A stretch of DNA of 64,000 nt from Cellulophaga sp. BC115SP. GTDB lineage: Bacteria; Bacteroidota; Bacteroidia; Cytophagales; Spirosomataceae. The translations under genes and the position numbers were made by a program. The notes beneath the pieces were generated by a model, which saw only the letters and a list, made by a program, of their open reading frames with translations, ran no database searches and was not told the DNA's origin. The stretch's first letter is position 1. The number at the start of each line of letters is the position of its first letter. Positions 61,494-64,000 of the stretch are shown here, piece by piece. The stretch lies in the NCBI RefSeq assembly GCF_009905545.1, contig NZ_JAAALB010000005.1, positions 186,001 to 250,000 on the forward strand, in the 5' to 3' direction.

Positions 61494-62168
61494 CTAAAAA
61501 GAAGTCAAGGCAAATGATAAAAGATTAGCCCCCATCTGTAAGGCTCTTTGGCGAATTGGCTCTGGGTCATTATACACAGATTGGTCTTCCCAACCATTAC
61601 CTAAATCGCATTCATAGCTATAAAAACAAATTAGTCTTCCTTCCCAAATCAGACCAAAACCTTGTGGTGCTTTTCCATCGTGTTCATGAACCTTAGGCAA
61701 ACCATTGGTAAATTTGAACTTTTGAGAATAGATTGGATGGTTATAGGGCAATTCCACAAAATTTAGCTCAGGAAATACCTTTTTCATTTCTCTACGAACG
61801 AATTTGTCGAGCCCATAATTGTCATCTATGTGTAAAAAACCTCCGCTCAACAGATATTTTCTTAAGTTGCGAGCCTCCGATTCTGAGAATACCACGTTTC
61901 CATGCCCAGTCATGTGCACAAAGGGATAGGTAAACAATTCGGGACTACCAGGCTCTACAATATCTTCTTCAGGAAAGATGTTCATTCGCAAGTTGCTATT
62001 GCAGTACTTAATGAGGTTTCCGAGAGATGTCTTGTTACAGTACCAGTCGCCACCACCGCCATATTTCATTTTAGCAATCTTGAAAGATGCTTGAGAATAG
62101 GCAGGTTTAAATCCTAGGAAAAGTACAATTCCGAGTACAATGCAAGCAAGGTGTCTAAATCGCATCAT
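61494..62168 (-). CDS. DUF4159-family secreted protein
   Basis: 224 aa. A signal peptide (about 1-26) precedes FKIAKMKYGGGGDWYCNKTS and YPFVHMTGHGNVVFSESEAR, SGGFLHIDDNYGLDKFVRRE, KKVFPELNFVELPYNHPIYS, the pattern of DUF4159 (GAT-like fold, function unknown). A second ATG directly after the first gives an equivalent start. Ordinary single gene, 40 bases downstream of rsmE. Confidence 0.85.
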   Translation of the reverse strand: MMRFRHLACIVLGIVLFLGFKPAYSQASFKIAKMKYGGGGDWYCNKTSLGNLIKYCNSNLRMNIFPEEDIVEPGSPELFTYPFVHMTGHGNVVFSESEARNLRKYLLSGGFLHIDDNYGLDKFVRREMKKVFPELNFVELPYNHPIYSQKFKFTNGLPKVHEHDGKAPQGFGLIWEGRLICFYSYECDLGNGWEDQSVYNDPEPIRQRALQMGANLLSFALTSF

Positions 62169-62208
62169 ATTGTCTAAATATCGTAGTTAAATGTACGGAT
62201 TGTATATG

Positions 62209-62910
62209 TTATTGATTCAATAAATTCGCTGTATGACAAGCTACTAAACCTGCGGTTTCGGTTCTCAAACGACTTTCGCCAAGACTTACGGGTTTAAATC
62301 CTTTGCTTAAAGCTTGTTGGATTTCTTCTGGTGAAAAGTCACCTTCAGGACCAATTAGCACACAAATGCTTTGTTTTTGCATTGGAATATCTTTCAACAA
62401 AGTCCTTTCGCCCTCCTCCAAATGCGCAATAACATGAAAATCAGCTTCTGGAAGTTTACTCAGAAAGTTTTTCCATGTTTGAATCTCATTAATTTTGGGT
62501 AAATATGCTTTTAAAGATTGTTTCATGGCGCCAATGGCCACTTTTTCAATTCTCGGTATTTTAATTTCCTTTCTTTCAGAATAACGGGTTTGGATAAAAG
62601 ATATTTCATCAATACCTATCTCGACACATTTCTCAACCATCCACTCTATCCTATCCAAATTTTTGGTTGGTGCTATAATCAAGTGAAAACGATAAGGTTG
62701 TTGTCCAAAACCCTGCTTTGTTTCTAAAATGCGAAACTCACATTTTTTATCATGTGCTTTACTTATTTCACATCGATATAATCCCCCTACTCCATCTATT
62801 ACATGAATTTCGTCTCTTTCTTTCAAACGTAATACCTTAATGGCGTGACGAGACTCTTCTTCACTGAGTTGTTGTAATTTTTGAATTTCTGGTTGATAAA
62901 ATAAATTCAT
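62209..62910 (-). CDS. rsmE: 16S rRNA m3U1498 methyltransferase RsmE
   Basis: 234 aa from the ATG at 62910, which gives the family start MNLFYQPEI; the frame reaching 62979 is longer and probably not used. SPOUT (trefoil-knot) methyltransferase: IAPTKNLDRIEWMVEKCVEI, CVLIGPEGDFSPEEI and SLGESRLRTETAGLVA. Methylates U1498 of 16S rRNA in the ribosome. Confidence 0.93.
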   Translation of the reverse strand: MNLFYQPEIQKLQQLSEEESRHAIKVLRLKERDEIHVIDGVGGLYRCEISKAHDKKCEFRILETKQGFGQQPYRFHLIIAPTKNLDRIEWMVEKCVEIGIDEISFIQTRYSERKEIKIPRIEKVAIGAMKQSLKAYLPKINEIQTWKNFLSKLPEADFHVIAHLEEGERTLLKDIPMQKQSICVLIGPEGDFSPEEIQQALSKGFKPVSLGESRLRTETAGLVACHTANLLNQ

Positions 62911-62968
62911 TCCACTCTCTGTTAAACTTGATGCTTTAGTGTGTAATGTTCGGTTGATTCCAAACAAA

Positions 62969-63007
62969 CAAGGTCGCAAAAACCTGTTCTTTAGCTTTGC
63001 GACCTTG
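62969..63007 (-). terminator. Terminator of the acidic protein gene
   Basis: CAAGGTCGCAAA (62969-62980) and TTTGCGACCTTG (62996-63007) lie 21 bases after the stop at 63028; a T-rich TTTGTTTG follows on the minus strand. Confidence 0.85.
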
Positions 63008-63027
63008 CTTTTTGACCATGCTTTGTG

Positions 63028-63591
63028 TTATTCGTCGTGATCAGTTTTGAATGAATAAAGCGTTGGATCAAGTCTGATACTTCCAGTCAAGAAATCATCG
63101 ACAAACTTAATTACCACTTCTTCTGTGATTTCATCTACATTCAAACATACGTCAATGCCGATACCATATTCAAATTCTTCATCGATTTCAATATGTTCAG
63201 ATAACTTGATTTCCTCATTTTCCTCCATTTCATCGATTATCTCTGCGATGAAAATATCTACTTCCTCATCAAGTGCCTCATTAGGTTTGTATTTAGCCGA
63301 ACGTTGATCCATTGGCACGTATTTAGGAAATGCCTTCACTGCTTTTTTCTCGGCAGCTTCAAATACAACGCTACTATAATGCAAGCGCAACGTGTAAAGC
63401 ACAGCATCATAAATTACTTCTTGGCCTTTGTATTCACCTACAAATTGAACATGAACAAACTCTTCAACATTGTCTGGTTCATCATTTAGCTCGTCTTCGA
63501 AGTACACAAATTTTTGACCAGCTTCTTGGCATTCTTGCTTTAATTGAGCGATTTCGGCTGGGTCAAACCCTAAATTTTTTGGTTGTGCCAT
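63028..63591 (-). CDS. Acidic conserved hypothetical protein
   Basis: 187 aa, about a quarter Asp/Glu. Starts MAQPKNLGFDPAEIAQLKQE; contains VHVQFVGEYKGQEVIYDAVL and a highly acidic segment EIIDEMEENEEIKLSEHIEI. No signal, membrane helix or known motif. Probably a soluble Bacteroidetes-specific protein of unknown function. A promoter box at 63627 leaves a 30-base leader. Confidence 0.75.
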   Translation of the reverse strand: MAQPKNLGFDPAEIAQLKQECQEAGQKFVYFEDELNDEPDNVEEFVHVQFVGEYKGQEVIYDAVLYTLRLHYSSVVFEAAEKKAVKAFPKYVPMDQRSAKYKPNEALDEEVDIFIAEIIDEMEENEEIKLSEHIEIDEEFEYGIGIDVCLNVDEITEEVVIKFVDDFLTGSIRLDPTLYSFKTDHDE

Positions 63592-63626
63592 AATTTTAAC
63601 TTTAATAGATTTTCTTAATGTTTTGT

Positions 63627-63634
63627 CAAATATA
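63627..63634 (-). promoter_or_regulatory. Bacteroidetes -7 box for the acidic protein
   Basis: TATATTTG on the minus strand; RNA start near 63621. Confidence 0.55.
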
Positions 63635-63639
63635 AGAAA

Positions 63640-63669
63640 AATGCCCTCTATTTGAGAATAGAGGGCATT
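63640..63669 (-). terminator. Terminator of the glutamine synthetase gene
   Basis: AATGCCCTCTATT (63640-63652) and AATAGAGGGCATT (63657-63669) with TTTTTCTT after it on the minus strand. Confidence 0.92.
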
Positions 63670-63673
63670 AAAA

Positions 63674-64000
63674 TTATCGAATTAACAATAACTCACGGTA
63701 TTTTGGTAAAGGCCATTCATCGTCGTCAACAATTAATTCAAGCTTGTCAACGCAATAACGGATTTCTTCAAAATAATTTTTGATTTTGTCACTGTACATT
63801 TTAGCACGTTCGTAAGCATCTTCTAAGTTGTTTGCTTCTTTACGAGCTTCAGTCATTTCATCTACCAAAGTAGTGATTTTTGACGTGTACTGCGAAATCT
63901 TCTTAATCATCTCTACCGTAGGAGCATAATACTGCGGATCGATACCGATTTCTTTTTGTCCACGAACGTTATCTACCAATTGTGTTTGGTATTTCAATGA
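63674..64000 (-). CDS. glnN: Type III glutamine synthetase, 3' end only
   Basis: The last 108 or so residues of a gene that starts outside the window; the frame is open to base 64000. EIGIDPQYYAPTVEMIKKIS, YTSKITTLVDEMTEARKEAN and IRYCVDKLELIVDDDEWPLP end in KYRELLLIR, the C-terminal domain of GlnN (class III glutamine synthetase, typical of Bacteroidetes). A conserved His-like position in IRYHVD is Cys here. It makes glutamine from glutamate and ammonia. Confidence 0.87.
   Translation of the reverse strand, partial: SLKYQTQLVDNVRGQKEIGIDPQYYAPTVEMIKKISQYTSKITTLVDEMTEARKEANNLEDAYERAKMYSDKIKNYFEEIRYCVDKLELIVDDDEWPLPKYRELLLIR

Noticed and set aside
1-64000. A new defence, secretion or biosynthetic gene cluster
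   Set aside because: I looked for toxin-antitoxin pairs, restriction enzymes, nucleases, retrons, polyketide or NRPS genes and phage genes and found none that I can support; the window is mostly housekeeping.

Overview
The window looks like ordinary chromosomal DNA from an AT-rich member of the Bacteroidota, most likely the order Cytophagales (Flectobacillus/Arcicella-like; the genus is inference). The evidence is a short primary sigma factor without region 1.1, Bacteroidetes-type promoters (TTG/TTTG, about 19-20 bases, then TAnnTTTG), a type IX secretion C-terminal domain on a metalloprotease, the gliding protein GldC, the long form of IspG, a class III glutamine synthetase, and many SusC-independent housekeeping families typical of that group. 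Genes are densely packed on both strands. Almost every transcription unit ends in a clear hairpin terminator.

Layout. 1-5 kb: a cut-off TPR protein, an M61 peptidase, a cyclophilin and a TPR lipoprotein. 5-14 kb: menD with a nitrilase-family enzyme and an unrecognised beta-rich protein, then rpoD, pnp, rpsO and an LptF/G-type permease. 14-21 kb: pirin, small conserved proteins, tRNA-Met, a dCMP deaminase, a SlyD-like isomerase, AcpH, holA, a secreted Cys-rich protein and a tandem array of seven identical tRNA-Lys genes. 21-31 kb: a TPR/SH3 protein, a short-chain dehydrogenase, rlmD, dnaB, phoH, a type IX-secreted M43 protease, a TetR-like plus ABC1-kinase pair, ssb and tRNA-Leu. 31-36 kb: an accessory-looking stretch with an orphan transposase-type HTH protein, two copies of a small palindromic repeat element, a deoxynucleoside kinase, trhO, a nucleoside phosphorylase, a Lys/Glu-rich secreted protein, an acetyltransferase and an acyltransferase. 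37-48 kb: surE, a GH3-type enzyme, DinB, a Crp/LysE/glycerate kinase operon, NUDIX, a CDF transporter, a lipoprotein hydrolase, an SPFH protein, an SDR, folE and queD. 49-64 kb: a nucleotidyltransferase, ispG, small conserved proteins, a thioredoxin-like protein, gldC, a DUF4197 lipoprotein, cinA, a 2-oxoacid dehydrogenase E2, an ABC transporter, a fatty-acid desaturase, a DUF4159 protein, rsmE, an acidic unknown protein and the 3' end of a type III glutamine synthetase.

Working together: rlmD, rsmE, trhO, queD/folE and the nine tRNA genes serve RNA modification and translation; rpoD, pnp and rpsO form a transcription/RNA decay/ribosome cluster; dnaB, holA, ssb, the dNK and the dCMP deaminase serve DNA synthesis; the M43 protease and GldC link to gliding and type IX secretion.

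I found no CRISPR array, prophage, complete insertion sequence, restriction system or recognisable new defence system. The most unusual things are the tRNA-Lys array with a two-copy higher-order repeat, the small mobile-looking palindromic elements at 31.7 and 35.2 kb, terminators that lie inside the coding ends of convergent genes, and two genes whose promoters leave almost no leader. Promoter, terminator and transcription-start statements come from reading motifs only.
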